NCBI GenBank assembly: GCA_031291795.1
Contig: JARLIJ010000185.1
Location: forward strand, 1-42,367
Direction of reading: 5' to 3'
Source of the DNA: Acetobacteraceae bacterium
GTDB lineage: Bacteria; Pseudomonadota; Alphaproteobacteria; Acetobacterales; Acetobacteraceae
DNA length: 42,367 nucleotides
In this document: positions 33,894 through 42,367 of the stretch, in pieces
How the letters are laid out: each line of letters starts with the position of its first letter
How positions within the stretch are numbered: position 1 is the stretch's first letter
The notes under the pieces: model-generated
Database searches by the model: none
The model's input: the letters and a program-made list of their open reading frames with translations, nothing else
Told to the model about the DNA's origin: nothing
Program-made: the position numbers and the translations under genes

Positions 33894-36800
33894 CTACTCG
33901 ACGCCCTGGATGGTGATCCGCCCCGCGTTCTGCCGGGCGAACACGCCGGGACGGTACATGTCGGCGACCTCGGCGCCCGGCAGTTCGAAAACCCCCGGCG
34001 TCACCGCCCGCACGCGCACCGCCAGGCGGAACCCCGGCTGTTCGGGCGTCAGTGCCACCACCGCGGCATAGCGGTCGTCGGCGCCCGGCTGCGCCTCGGT
34101 ATCGGAGAGCTTGCCCAGCCAGGACATGCCCGGCACGTCGCCGGGCCCCAGCCGCGCCGCGATCTCCCACCCGGCCGGCAGGCCGTGCTGCACCATGGTG
34201 CGGTGTGGCTGGCCATCCTCGGCTTTGCCCTCCAGCAGCACCACGAACACCGTGTTCTGCCTGAGCTGGCCCAGGTCGAGCGGCTGGCCGTCCAGCGTGA
34301 GGAACTTGCGCGTGATGCGCATCTGCGCACGTGCTGCCGGCAACGGCGTCGCCGGTACGCCGGTCACCGACACGTTGCGCCAGACCGCCCGGTCGCCCAG
34401 GTTGCGCACCGTCACCGGCGCGGTCAGCGCCACCGACAGCACCGGCGCGGGCGCCAGCGTCTGCCCGTCCAGCGCGATCTGCGTGGGCTTGCCGTCGCGT
34501 CCCAACACGCCGGCAGCCGTGGCGGCCCAGGCCTGCTCCTGGGTGGACAGCGTGTCGGTCGCCAGGTCGGCACCCGGCAGCGCATCGAGCAGTTTCGTCA
34601 GTTGCTCGCCGGGCAGGCCGCTCTCCTTCAGCAGCACCGCGATCGCCGTCTGGTCGCGCAGGGCGGTGCCGTAATCCTCCGCCCACCATTTGCGCGACGG
34701 CGCGGCGAGCGCCGCCGCGAACGCCGCCGTCGCGCGCGGCTGGTCATGCGCCAGGGCCAGGGCCGCCGCCAGTTGCGCCTTGGCGAGCGGGGTCGGCAGT
34801 TGGTCGATCCGCTCCGCCATCACCCGTGCGGCGCCGGGCCGGCCACGATCGGCGCGCGCCAGGACGTAGAGCCGGTACGGCTGGGTCGCCCGCTCCAGCG
34901 GCTCCCCACCGGACTCGTCCGCCGCGTCCGCGACGAATTTCAGCGCGTCCTTCATCGCCTGGTCGGGCACCGCGGCCCCGGCAGCCTGCGCCCGCTGCAG
35001 GAAGTCGGTGGCGTAGACCGACAGCCAGGGCTCCCCCGCCTCACTGGCCGACCACAGGCCGAACCCGCCGTCGAAACGCTGCCGGTCGAGCACGAACCCC
35101 ACCGCCTGCTGCAGCCGCCCCGCGCGATCGGGACCGGCCACCGGCCCGTCCGGCAGCATCGCGAGCGAGAAGCCGCGGCTGGTCGCCTGTTCCAGGCACC
35201 ACAGCGGATAGCGGTCCAGCGCCTGCACCAGGCCGGCCACGTCATAGCGCACCGCGCCGCCGAAGCTGGCCGAGGCCTTCCAGGTGCCGCCGATGAAGCG
35301 ATCGAGCGGCGGGGCGAGCTGGAAATCCGCCCCCGGTACCAGATCCCCGCCCGCCACCAGCGTCGTGGCGCCGCGTGCGGGCCGCACGGTGATCGCGGTC
35401 TCGCGCTGAATGTGGAAGCCGGCCGGCCCGGTCACGTCCAGCCGGATGATCCCGCGTCCGGCACCCGTCGCGGTCAGCATGGTGAACGGCAGCGCCTGCG
35501 CCCCCGGCGCCAGCGTCGCGGCCAGCCGCGGATCGCCGGAGATCGACAGCGGCCCATCGACCGACACGGTCGCGGCGTCCTCACCCCCCGGCAGGTCCAG
35601 ATTGTGCAGCAGCACGGTCATCCGGACCTGATCGCCGGGCGCGAGGAAGCGCGGCAGCAACGGCTCCGCCACCAGCGGGTCGCGCACCAGGATGTCGGTG
35701 CTGGCCGCCCCCAGTTTCGGGCCGCTCCAGGCCACCGCCATCAGGCGCACCTGGCCGGCGAAGTCCGGCAGGTCGAGCGGGATCTCCGCCACGCCGTCCG
35801 CCCCCGCCTGGACCGGCGGCACGAACAGCGTCACGGTCTTCTGGGGGATGTCCGGCAGCGCGAAGCTGCCCTCGTCGCCGCCCTGGCGCAATGCGGTCGC
35901 CTCGCCGTCGGGCGGCGCGATCAGCCTTCCCCAGTCGTCGCGGATGTCGAGCCCCAGCCGGCGCCGGCCGAGGAAGTGGTCGGTCGGATCGGGCGAGACG
36001 AAGCTGGTCAGCCGCAGGATGCCCTCGTCCACCGCGGCCAGGCTGACCCAGGCGCCCGCTGCGGTGCGCAGCCGGATCGCGGCCCGCGCGCGCGGCGGAT
36101 ATTTGTCGGCCGTGTCGAACGCCACCGCCAGCTTGCGCACGCCCGGATCGATCCCGACCCAGGTCAGGCCAATCGCCCGCCCTGGCCGCGCATGCGCGTC
36201 GGCGGCGGTGCGGAACACGTGCACCGCGACATACGCGCCGGGTCCCCAATCGGCCGACACCGGCACGTCGACATCCGTCCCGCCTTCCGGCACCAACACG
36301 TTGCGCACCGAATGGACGCGATCGGACAGGACCAGCAGCGTGGCCGCGCCGGCGAACGGCGGTGCGATATGGATCCGCGCAGTGTCGCCCGGCGCGTAAA
36401 TGCTGCGGTCCGCCGAGACGTCCACCTGGTCGGGCACGTCCGGGCTGTCCGAGGACACCCATCCGGACCGGAACCGCACGGAGGTGGCGGCGAGGCCGCC
36501 GTCTTCGGTCAGCTCGATCCGGTAGCGGCCGAAGTCGAGCTTGCGCGCCACATGCAGCGGCGCGGCGGCCTGGATCGTGACGGACGCGGTTTCCAGCGGC
36601 TCGTCGCGCCACACGGTCTCGTAGCGGGGCACGCTCTCGCGCATCACGATCCGCCAGTCGGGCCGCTCGCGCACCAGACGCAGTTTCGCTTTCACGGCCG
36701 CGCGGGTGCCATCCGGGTTGACGGCGATCACGTCGAACGCGGCCTCGGTGCCGGCATCGACCGACCCGCCGGCAAAGGCCGGCTTGATCCCGATCAGCCG

Positions 36801-39008
36801 GCCGGCGGGCCGCACCGGGATCTCGGTCGTGGCCAGCGAGGCGTGGCCGGACGGATCGTTCACGCCCACGCTGACCGAGGCCTTCAGCGCATGCGTGGTA
36901 TCCGGCGCGGTGGGCAGCGGGATGGCGAGGCTGGTGTGGCCCTGCGCATCGGTGTCCGGCAGCTTCAGGTCGGTGGCGTCGGGGGCGTAGACCTCGTTCT
37001 CCAGCCCGATCCGGTAGCCGGCGAGCACCGGGAACGGCGTCGGATCGACCACGAGGCGCAGTTGCGCCTGCCCGGTCAGACCCGCCCCCGGCGCACCGTA
37101 CAGGAACCGCGCCGCCACCGGCAGGGCATAGGGCCGGCCGGGCACCAGCGGCCCCGGCACCGGCCCGAGATCGACCGCCATGCGGTCCGGCACGAACGCG
37201 TCCACCCGGAACTCCACCCGGCCGATCGGCGGCAGGGTCGGATCGGCCTTCACCTCCACGCTCCAGGTGCCGGTCGGCGCCCCGGCCGACAGCGTCACGG
37301 GCAGCGCAACGGACGCATCGGCGCTGCGCGGCGGCGTGGTATCCTGGAACACCTGGCCGTTCGGGCGCTTGACGATGAAATGCGCCGGAATGTCGGCAGG
37401 ACGGCCGGCATTGTCGCGCAGCAGCGCCATGACCCGCACGGTCTCGCCGGGGCGGTAGATGCCGCGATCCAGCCAGACATAGGCGTCCAGCGGGCCCGGA
37501 TGCGGCAGGCCGGCGACGCCGCGGTCGGACAGGTCGAAGGCCGCCGCGTTCAGGTCGAGCATGGTGTAGTCGTCGCCGGTCAGCGCTTCCACGGCGCGCG
37601 GCGCGACCGGGCCTTGGCCATGCAGCAAGGGTGCCGCGAAGCGCCCGACGCCGTCCGCGTCGGTGGTGGCCTCGCCCAGGATGTCGTTGTTGTCCGCCAG
37701 CAGCCGGAGCGTGACGCCGGGGCGCGGCGCCACGTCCGAGAAGCCGCGCACCTGCACGGTCAGTCCGTCGGAGCCGCGCCATACGGTGGGGGCGAGGTCG
37801 GTACGCAGGATCATCTGCACCGCGCTGGACACGTTCGTCGTGCCGTCGCCGGCCTGCGCGGTCAGCGCGTACAGCCCCGGCCCGGCCGCGGCGAGCGCGT
37901 CGGGCAGCGGCAATGCGGTATGGGCGGCGCGGTTGGGGTCCCATTTCGGGATCTGGGCGCTGCCCTCCCACACCACGCGACCGGTCTCCTCGCCGATCCG
38001 GTCCGCTTCCCAGCTCTCGACCGGCTGGCCCAGCCGTGACCGGCGCACGAAGGCGACAACGTTGCGCTCCGACAGGCGCGACAGTGTCAGCTTGACGGAG
38101 GACAGGTTCGTCGTAGCCAGCCCGATCGCCGGGGTCTGGCCGCGCGGCAGCACGAACATGCGGGTGTCGAAGTCGATGCGCGGCTGGCGGTTGGCCATGG
38201 CTACCGCCAGCGTGGTGTCCTTCACCAGCGTGAGGCCCCCCTGCCCCGGCATTCCCGCCCGCAGCAGGATCCGCGTGGTGTCACCGGACGACAGGCCGGA
38301 GACGCAGATCTGGTCGCCCTCCCGCGTCACCGCCGCGCCTGGAACGGCGGGATCGAGCCGCACCCAGTCCTCGGCGTGGAAATCGTCGCGCTTCACCGGC
38401 GCCACGGTGAAATCAAGGCAGGCGCGCGGCGGGTCGGCCTCGGGTTCGGTGCGGACACGGCGCACCAGGATGCCGGTGGCGCGGCGCGTGTCCTCCAGCG
38501 CCTGGCGCAGCGACGCGTCGTCGGGCGCGCGTTCGGTCGCCGCCTCCAGCGCCAGGGTCGCCTGGGCCGGCCGGTTCAGCGCCTTCAGCGCATTGGCCAT
38601 CAGGCGCAGCGCCGGCACCTCGGCGGCGCCGGCATCGACCGCGGTGAAGTTCTGCCACGCCGCCTGCAAGGCGTGGGTCGGATCAGGTGGTACGCGGCGC
38701 ATATCGGCCTCGGCGAGCGCCAGCCATTGCGCCGGCGTGGCATTGCCGAGGCTGACCCGCGTCTCCCAGGCCGTGGCCGCGGCAGCCCAATCCTGCTTGC
38801 GGACGGCGGCGTCGGCGGCCTGCTCCGCCTGGCGGCGGGCCTGGGGCGTGCCACCCGCCGGGGCACGTGCGGTCAGCGTATGGACGTAGGCCTCGCTGTC
38901 GGCCTGCAATCCGGGGAGGAAGAAGTCGTCCGCCCAGGCGGGACGGAATGCCGCCGTTCCGCAGGCGATGGCCAGGATCGCCACAAACAGCAACGCGAAA
39001 CGACGCAT
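33894..39008 (-). CDS. Bacterial alpha-2-macroglobulin with thioester (YfhM/ECAM type)
   Basis: Periplasmic protease trap of 1704 residues: a protease cutting the bait region triggers capture through a thioester. The export signal ends near AWADDFF; a Cys at residue 16 (AIAC) is a weak lipobox, so lipoprotein status, known for E. coli ECAM, is uncertain. A helical repeat region (about 45-170) follows, then many MG beta domains, including YVWLDRGIYRPGETVRV and SADRSIYAPGDTARI typical of the family, and the thioester CLEQ with Cys1271 (codon at 35196-35198). ATG 39008 has GAGGGG eight bases upstream. Co-transcribed with pbpC, thought to guard the envelope when peptidoglycan is repaired. The large opposite-strand ORFs here are shadows. 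Confidence 0.94.
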   Translation of the reverse strand: MRRFALLFVAILAIACGTAAFRPAWADDFFLPGLQADSEAYVHTLTARAPAGGTPQARRQAEQAADAAVRKQDWAAAATAWETRVSLGNATPAQWLALAEADMRRVPPDPTHALQAAWQNFTAVDAGAAEVPALRLMANALKALNRPAQATLALEAATERAPDDASLRQALEDTRRATGILVRRVRTEPEADPPRACLDFTVAPVKRDDFHAEDWVRLDPAVPGAAVTREGDQICVSGLSSGDTTRILLRAGMPGQGGLTLVKDTTLAVAMANRQPRIDFDTRMFVLPRGQTPAIGLATTNLSSVKLTLSRLSERNVVAFVRRSRLGQPVESWEADRIGEETGRVVWEGSAQIPKWDPNRAAHTALPLPDALAAAGPGLYALTAQAGDGTTNVSSAVQMILRTDLAPTVWRGSDGLTVQVRGFSDVAPRPGVTLRLLADNNDILGEATTDADGVGRFAAPLLHGQGPVAPRAVEALTGDDYTMLDLNAAAFDLSDRGVAGLPHPGPLDAYVWLDRGIYRPGETVRVMALLRDNAGRPADIPAHFIVKRPNGQVFQDTTPPRSADASVALPVTLSAGAPTGTWSVEVKADPTLPPIGRVEFRVDAFVPDRMAVDLGPVPGPLVPGRPYALPVAARFLYGAPGAGLTGQAQLRLVVDPTPFPVLAGYRIGLENEVYAPDATDLKLPDTDAQGHTSLAIPLPTAPDTTHALKASVSVGVNDPSGHASLATTEIPVRPAGRLIGIKPAFAGGSVDAGTEAAFDVIAVNPDGTRAAVKAKLRLVRERPDWRIVMRESVPRYETVWRDEPLETASVTIQAAAPLHVARKLDFGRYRIELTEDGGLAATSVRFRSGWVSSDSPDVPDQVDVSADRSIYAPGDTARIHIAPPFAGAATLLVLSDRVHSVRNVLVPEGGTDVDVPVSADWGPGAYVAVHVFRTAADAHARPGRAIGLTWVGIDPGVRKLAVAFDTADKYPPRARAAIRLRTAAGAWVSLAAVDEGILRLTSFVSPDPTDHFLGRRRLGLDIRDDWGRLIAPPDGEATALRQGGDEGSFALPDIPQKTVTLFVPPVQAGADGVAEIPLDLPDFAGQVRLMAVAWSGPKLGAASTDILVRDPLVAEPLLPRFLAPGDQVRMTVLLHNLDLPGGEDAATVSVDGPLSISGDPRLAATLAPGAQALPFTMLTATGAGRGIIRLDVTGPAGFHIQRETAITVRPARGATTLVAGGDLVPGADFQLAPPLDRFIGGTWKASASFGGAVRYDVAGLVQALDRYPLWCLEQATSRGFSLAMLPDGPVAGPDRAGRLQQAVGFVLDRQRFDGGFGLWSASEAGEPWLSVYATDFLQRAQAAGAAVPDQAMKDALKFVADAADESGGEPLERATQPYRLYVLARADRGRPGAARVMAERIDQLPTPLAKAQLAAALALAHDQPRATAAFAAALAAPSRKWWAEDYGTALRDQTAIAVLLKESGLPGEQLTKLLDALPGADLATDTLSTQEQAWAATAAGVLGRDGKPTQIALDGQTLAPAPVLSVALTAPVTVRNLGDRAVWRNVSVTGVPATPLPAARAQMRITRKFLTLDGQPLDLGQLRQNTVFVVLLEGKAEDGQPHRTMVQHGLPAGWEIAARLGPGDVPGMSWLGKLSDTEAQPGADDRYAAVVALTPEQPGFRLAVRVRAVTPGVFELPGAEVADMYRPGVFARQNAGRITIQGVE

Positions 39009-39778
39009 AATGGGTTCCCCTCGGACGCCGCGGGACTATGCCAGTTCGTGGACCGAATGGTTAATCCGATTTGGCAGGACGGGTGGCCGCATTCCGGGAG
39101 GGTCGCTCGGTTGGCGAATGATCCCTTGCCGCTCGGTGGGGGCGTTGGCGCGAGGCCTCGGGTCGCGAAATCCTGCTTGTGGGCGAGGCCGCAATTTTCA
39201 CCACGGAGAAAGCAGGGAGGGCCACGGAGGGCCACAGGAGTTCTTGCGGCTTCCTTGGCTGCGGCTCCACGACGTCGTGGTGATCGCATCGGTCAGACGG
39301 CGCGCAAGAGGCGCCGGCCAGTGTGGTTTGGCCAGTGTGTCTGGGCACCTCGATCGGCCAGCGCGATGATGCATTCGGTCCGAGTCCCCCGCATCAGCGG
39401 GCAGTACGGTTCCAGTGGTCCTCCACGCCTCGCCGGTGGCGACAGAGGAGGAAACGTGCATGCGCTGACGGTGGTGCAGTCCCCGGAAGTTGGTTCAAGG
39501 TTCCGCAAAGACCTGAGCGCCTGCGCCATATCGCAATCGGCGTCCGGACGTGCGCTCAGATGTCATGCTGACCGCGACATTAAAGCCCGTTACCGACGCA
39601 TTGCGGCCGATGGCCGGAGGTCCGGGGTTGGCCGACAGCGGACTGGAAGCTGCCGGCGCAAAATCCAGAAACCCGGACATTCAGCACGGCGTGGTCACCG
39701 TCCTGACCTCCGTGGACAGCGACCTAAATTGTCGGCCACGCCCTCATTCAGGCAGAGCCGGACTCCAAGTACAGCTCT
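39009..39778. other. Intergenic region between the alpha-2-macroglobulin and FRG genes
   Basis: 770 bases without a supported gene. The promoter of the alpha-2-macroglobulin/pbpC operon must lie at 39010-39110 on the minus strand. The rest holds short direct repeats: GGAGGGCCAC twice in tandem (39216-39235) and GGCCAGTGTG twice (39316-39325, 39330-39339). The composition looks like degraded or mobile-element-derived sequence at the edge of an acquired gene, but I cannot identify a source. Confidence 0.4.
39216..39235 (+). repeat. Tandem direct repeat, 2 x 10 bp
   Basis: GGAGGGCCAC occurs twice head to tail, inside a longer purine-rich stretch built on CCACGGAG-like units starting near 39200 and ending CAGGAG. 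Short degenerate repeats of this kind occur in many proteobacterial intergenic regions; no function is apparent. Confidence 0.6.
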
Positions 39779-41017
39779 CTAAGATGAACAGTCGTTCGGT
39801 CGATACTCGGGTATACCGTACAGCGCGGCCTCGTGACCGAAAAGCAGAAAAGCGCCGGACTGTGACTTGATCCGCGTGTTGGTTCGTTTCGCCTTCACGC
39901 AAACAATTGATCCAAGATCGTCCGGGACAATGCGTGCTTCGAAAAAGCCCTTTTCCGACTTGATATGATGCAGCAGCTTTTTGGCAACGGGAGCCTCATT
40001 GAACGCTAGGATGTCTAGCTGTAGGTCGATCTCATTTTTTTGACCGTAGGTGAGGTTTGAGAGGTTGGCGAGGCAGCTGACGGTATCAGAGTCGTAGTAC
40101 TTCACCTTGTCTGACCGCACTCGAAAGATGATGACTTCGCCTTCGCTATCGCGTTGGTCCAGTGCGCCATCGCAGGCGAAGAATAACGCAATCAAAGGGT
40201 TGCCCGAAATATCGAGAAGCCGGGTGGGCAAGCCGTAGTGCTGCATGCGGACGAGACGGTCGAAGCAGTACTGATCACTCTGGAACTCGTCATAGTGGGC
40301 AATGAGCAGCTCCTTGCACAGCCGGTCCTCGTTGGGCATGAACTGCCATGCTCCGTCTGGAGATTTCCGCAACAAAGATGGCGTCAGCTCAAACCGCGCG
40401 TCCTCGTGCCCGCGGAAGAAGGTCTCGGTCGATCCCTTGGCGGGCAAGCCGTATAGCAGTTGAAGAAATTCCTCCACGTTATTGGCGATACCGATCGTCT
40501 TCTTTTCACGCGGAGGAGGTTCGGCTGTAGCGGCTGCTAGGTCCGGCCCCAACTGCCCTTCGACCGTCTTGGCTATATCCGGCTTAAGTCGCGCCAGCCC
40601 AATCAAGATTTTCTGCGCATCACCTTCCCTGACTGCCCAATGCGTCCGATAAAGCTGAAACCCATCAGCGCCGAATAAGTCCTTCGCCTGCTCAACGTTG
40701 GCGAATTCTACCTCGCCAAAATCGATTAACGTTCTGAACGTAGTCGAGACTTCTTTCCGGCCCGGCGCCGTATTCGCAATTCTCCCGTACTTGACGACCA
40801 TTGAGGCCGCACCACCCGAGCGGTCGATTTCGCTGCAGAGGAATGTGGGCAGCTTTTCCAGGAACGCGATCGAAGTCGGGCCAAGGTCCTCAAGCCGTTT
40901 TTCGATATCGGTAGGCGTGTATTCAAACATGCGCCCCCGGCTCATCTCAACGATGTCGACTGCGCCCTCGACATACTCCCGATTACCGAAGGCAATGTAG
41001 TTGAAGCTTTCTGCCAT
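39779..41017 (-). CDS. FRG-domain protein of unknown function, probably acquired
   Basis: 412 residues. The C-terminal half is an FRG domain, named for its Phe-Arg-Gly: TFFRGHEDARFELTPSLLR (about 196-214), then the second conserved block LVRMQHYGLPTRLLDISGNP and LIALFFAC (about 250-280). The N-terminal 160 residues match nothing I know. There is no signal peptide or membrane helix, so it is probably cytoplasmic. FRG proteins are often found in genomic islands and near defence genes, but no biochemical role is established. Base composition is lower in GC than its neighbours and AT-rich codons are frequent (runs of ATT, AAA, GAA), which suggests transfer. ATG 41017 has GGAG very close (2 bases), so the true start is a little uncertain. 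Confidence 0.78.
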   Translation of the reverse strand: MAESFNYIAFGNREYVEGAVDIVEMSRGRMFEYTPTDIEKRLEDLGPTSIAFLEKLPTFLCSEIDRSGGAASMVVKYGRIANTAPGRKEVSTTFRTLIDFGEVEFANVEQAKDLFGADGFQLYRTHWAVREGDAQKILIGLARLKPDIAKTVEGQLGPDLAAATAEPPPREKKTIGIANNVEEFLQLLYGLPAKGSTETFFRGHEDARFELTPSLLRKSPDGAWQFMPNEDRLCKELLIAHYDEFQSDQYCFDRLVRMQHYGLPTRLLDISGNPLIALFFACDGALDQRDSEGEVIIFRVRSDKVKYYDSDTVSCLANLSNLTYGQKNEIDLQLDILAFNEAPVAKKLLHHIKSEKGFFEARIVPDDLGSIVCVKAKRTNTRIKSQSGAFLLFGHEAALYGIPEYRPNDCSS

Positions 41018-41351
41018 GACTCCGTCTCGTCAGCTAGCGCACCACTAATCACATTCACCACGGCAAATGCAATAACCAGCGCGTCAGCGCGAGGGATACT
41101 TAGCCACCGATTTCGTCTCGTCACGGTCCTGCTGCTCGATAGTGAATCTGCCTGAGCCAACGGCAGCTTCCAGGAGTCATGCCTTGGCTGCTTAAAGCCG
41201 GATATGGGCGCAAAGCGGACCTATTGCACAGGGTCCGCCGTGGCCGCTCCCCCAAGCGGTCTATCCGAATCTGCTTCTCCCCTGAACCAGACGACCGTGA
41301 TTGCGAGATGCCAGGACCAACACCCCACATAACACCCGTCCCCGGCACCCG
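41018..41351. other. Intergenic region between gspK and the FRG gene
   Basis: 334 bases without a supported gene. A minus-strand frame from 41160 could encode a short peptide with one hydrophobic stretch (ALVIAFAVVNVISGAL) that runs into the FRG start in another frame; it lacks a convincing ribosome-binding site. The bases beside gspK (41290-41350) are C-rich with no clear terminator. Confidence 0.35.
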
Positions 41352-42155
41352 CTACCTCCCCGGCATCTCCCACCCCAAAACACGAAATGGCCCCCCGCTG
41401 TCCCCCGGCGTCAGCCGCACCGTCGCACGGCGCACGAACCGCCCGCCCACCACCGTCGCGCGCGCAGTGATGCGGAACACCGACGGCGCGACCGCCGTCG
41501 CAGCCGGCGGAGCGCTATCCTGCGCCGCCAGCACCAGCGCGCGCGCGACCAGCGGATCGTCCGTGCGCGGCGAGGGATCGCCATCCTGGTACAACGACAG
41601 ATGCGGTGCCAGGCAGGCGAACAGCGGCGGCGTCATGCCGACCACCAGCGCCAGCTCTTCCGGCGACTGCATCGGCTGCCCCGGCGGCGCATAGCCCAGC
41701 CCCGCCGCGCGGTAGGCAGCGGTCGCATCCTCGCCGGTGGTCTCCGGCGCACCGCGCCACGCCAGGATCGCCTGCGCCAGCTTCGCGGCATCCGCGGCAC
41801 TGGCACCGCACAGCCCGATCAGCGCGCCCAACAGCGGCGCACCGGCGGTGTTGGGATTGATCGTGCCGGTCAGGTCCTGGACCGTGACCTCGGCCACGCC
41901 GCGCCCGATCCGCACATCATGCGTCCCGTGCATCCAGGCGGGGGTGCCGCCCAGCAGATGGAACACCGCCTCCCGCACCGCACCGTCGGCAATCGCCTCG
42001 GCCATCGCGGCATTGCGCAGGTTGCCGGCAAGCTGGGCCTCACTGCGTCCGGCCGACAGCAACTGCGTCAGGATCAGCGACAGCAGCACCAGCGACCACA
42101 GCACGATCAGCAGCGCGAACCCGGCCTCTCGCCGGGTCCCGCGCAACCGAGTCAC
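41352..42155 (-). CDS. gspK: Type II secretion minor pseudopilin GspK
   Basis: Largest minor pseudopilin, sitting at the tip of the type II secretion pseudopilus with GspI and GspJ. The 267 residues start with a prepilin leader cleaved after Gly12 (REAG/FALLIVLWSLVLLSL) and lack Glu at mature position 5, as is known for GspK alone among pseudopilins. The body has DLTGTINPNTAG, the typical GspK 'INxN' stretch, and PMQSPEELALVVGMTP. The GTG start at 42155 overlaps the gspD stop (GTGA). Here gspK directly follows gspD and is last in the operon, not the usual C-to-N order. Confidence 0.93.
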   Translation of the reverse strand: MTRLRGTRREAGFALLIVLWSLVLLSLILTQLLSAGRSEAQLAGNLRNAAMAEAIADGAVREAVFHLLGGTPAWMHGTHDVRIGRGVAEVTVQDLTGTINPNTAGAPLLGALIGLCGASAADAAKLAQAILAWRGAPETTGEDATAAYRAAGLGYAPPGQPMQSPEELALVVGMTPPLFACLAPHLSLYQDGDPSPRTDDPLVARALVLAAQDSAPPAATAVAPSVFRITARATVVGGRFVRRATVRLTPGDSGGPFRVLGWEMPGR

Positions 42156-42367
42156 TGCTCCAGGCCGAGCTTGTTGCGCACCTTCCGGTTCGGGTCGTCC
42201 GATCCGGTCGGGCGCAGCCCCTGCAGCATCGCCGGCACGTTCGCCGCACTCGGCAGGTTTTCCCGCAGGTCCTGCGTCAGGGCCAGCGCCTCCCGCTGGT
42301 CGTGCACCACGTGCGGCGTGATCAGCACCATCAGTTCGGTGCGCGTCCGGCTGTTGTTCTGCTGTCC
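42152..42367 (-). CDS. gspD: Type II secretin GspD, C-terminal fragment
   Basis: The last 71 residues of a secretin whose 5' part lies beyond the window. RTRTELMVLITPHVV is the conserved end of the secretin beta-barrel; the following residues (DQREALALTQDLRENLP) are the typical GspD tail or S-domain region that can bind a pilotin. It forms the outer-membrane gate of the type II system. It is coupled to gspK by GTGA. Confidence 0.9.
   Translation of the reverse strand, partial: GQQNNSRTRTELMVLITPHVVHDQREALALTQDLRENLPSAANVPAMLQGLRPTGSDDPNRKVRNKLGLEQ

Noticed and set aside
35581-37971. 796-residue minus-strand frame inside the macroglobulin gene
   Set aside because: Alternative frame of the same gene with Arg/Ala/Gly bias and no recognisable motifs.
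33117-38039. 1640-residue plus-strand open frame opposite the macroglobulin gene
   Set aside because: Shadow frame in very GC-rich DNA; Arg/Gly/His-rich composition, no domains, and the opposite strand carries clear family motifs throughout.
40942-41160. 72-residue minus-strand frame with one hydrophobic stretch overlapping the FRG start
   Set aside because: Could be a leader peptide, but there is no good ribosome-binding site and it overlaps the FRG coding start by 76 bases in another frame.
1-42367. CRISPR arrays, tRNA or rRNA genes
   Set aside because: I saw no regularly spaced repeats and no tRNA- or rRNA-like sequence on reading both strands; a covariance-model scan would be the decisive test.

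Overview
The window is GC-rich DNA with tightly packed genes, many four-base overlaps (ATGA, GTGA, TTGA) and several TTG or GTG starts. Protein families point to an alphaproteobacterium: a CheA/CheY chemotaxis operon, a succinoglycan-like exopolysaccharide locus, a PBP1C/alpha-2-macroglobulin pair and a type II secretion operon. Acetobacteraceae/Rhodospirillales is my best guess. This rests on family resemblance only, since no rRNA or other taxonomic marker is present.

Layout. (1) 1-2776, minus strand: end of a chemotaxis operon (STAS protein, CheY, CheA, start of a fourth gene). (2) 3218-5543: an IS21-family element with recognisable ends, whose istA and istB are both frameshifted at poly-C tracts. 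(3) 5677-23910: an exopolysaccharide (EPS) locus. A minus-strand arm holds two glycosyltransferases, a 56-residue membrane protein missed by usual length cut-offs, and a Wza-type lipoprotein. A plus-strand arm holds a glycosyltransferase, the initiating sugar-phosphate transferase, flippase, Wzc-type co-polymerase/kinase, pyruvyl transferase, acyltransferase, Wzy-type polymerase and an ExoA-like glycosyltransferase. One more glycosyltransferase and two GH16 glycanases follow. Phosphoglucomutase (the ExoC function of rhizobia) lies next door at 24333-26000.

(4) 26189-31739: housekeeping and anaerobic genes: purU, a class III ribonucleotide reductase operon (nrdD, a separate glycyl-radical C-terminal ORF, nrdG) and pfkA. 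The nrdD promoter region carries two NrdR-box-like palindromes 32 bp apart, one of them inside the -35/-10 spacer. A free-standing hairpin plus T-run lies in the long pfkA leader. (5) 31908-39008: pbpC and a 1704-residue alpha-2-macroglobulin with an intact CLEQ thioester. (6) 39009-41351: a lower-GC patch with a lone FRG-domain gene, probably acquired. (7) 41352-42367: gspK and the C-terminus of gspD.

Together the EPS genes form a complete Wzx/Wzy route: phosphoglucomutase feeds glucose-1-phosphate into nucleotide sugars, the initiating transferase primes the lipid carrier, five glycosyltransferases extend the unit, pyruvyl and acyl groups are added, Wzx flips, Wzy polymerises, and Wzc/Wza control length and export. 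The two GH16 enzymes, one with an N-terminal Tat-like signal and one with no signal and a type-I-secretion-like architecture, parallel the ExoK/ExsH pair that trims succinoglycan. The sugar composition and polymer identity cannot be read from sequence alone.
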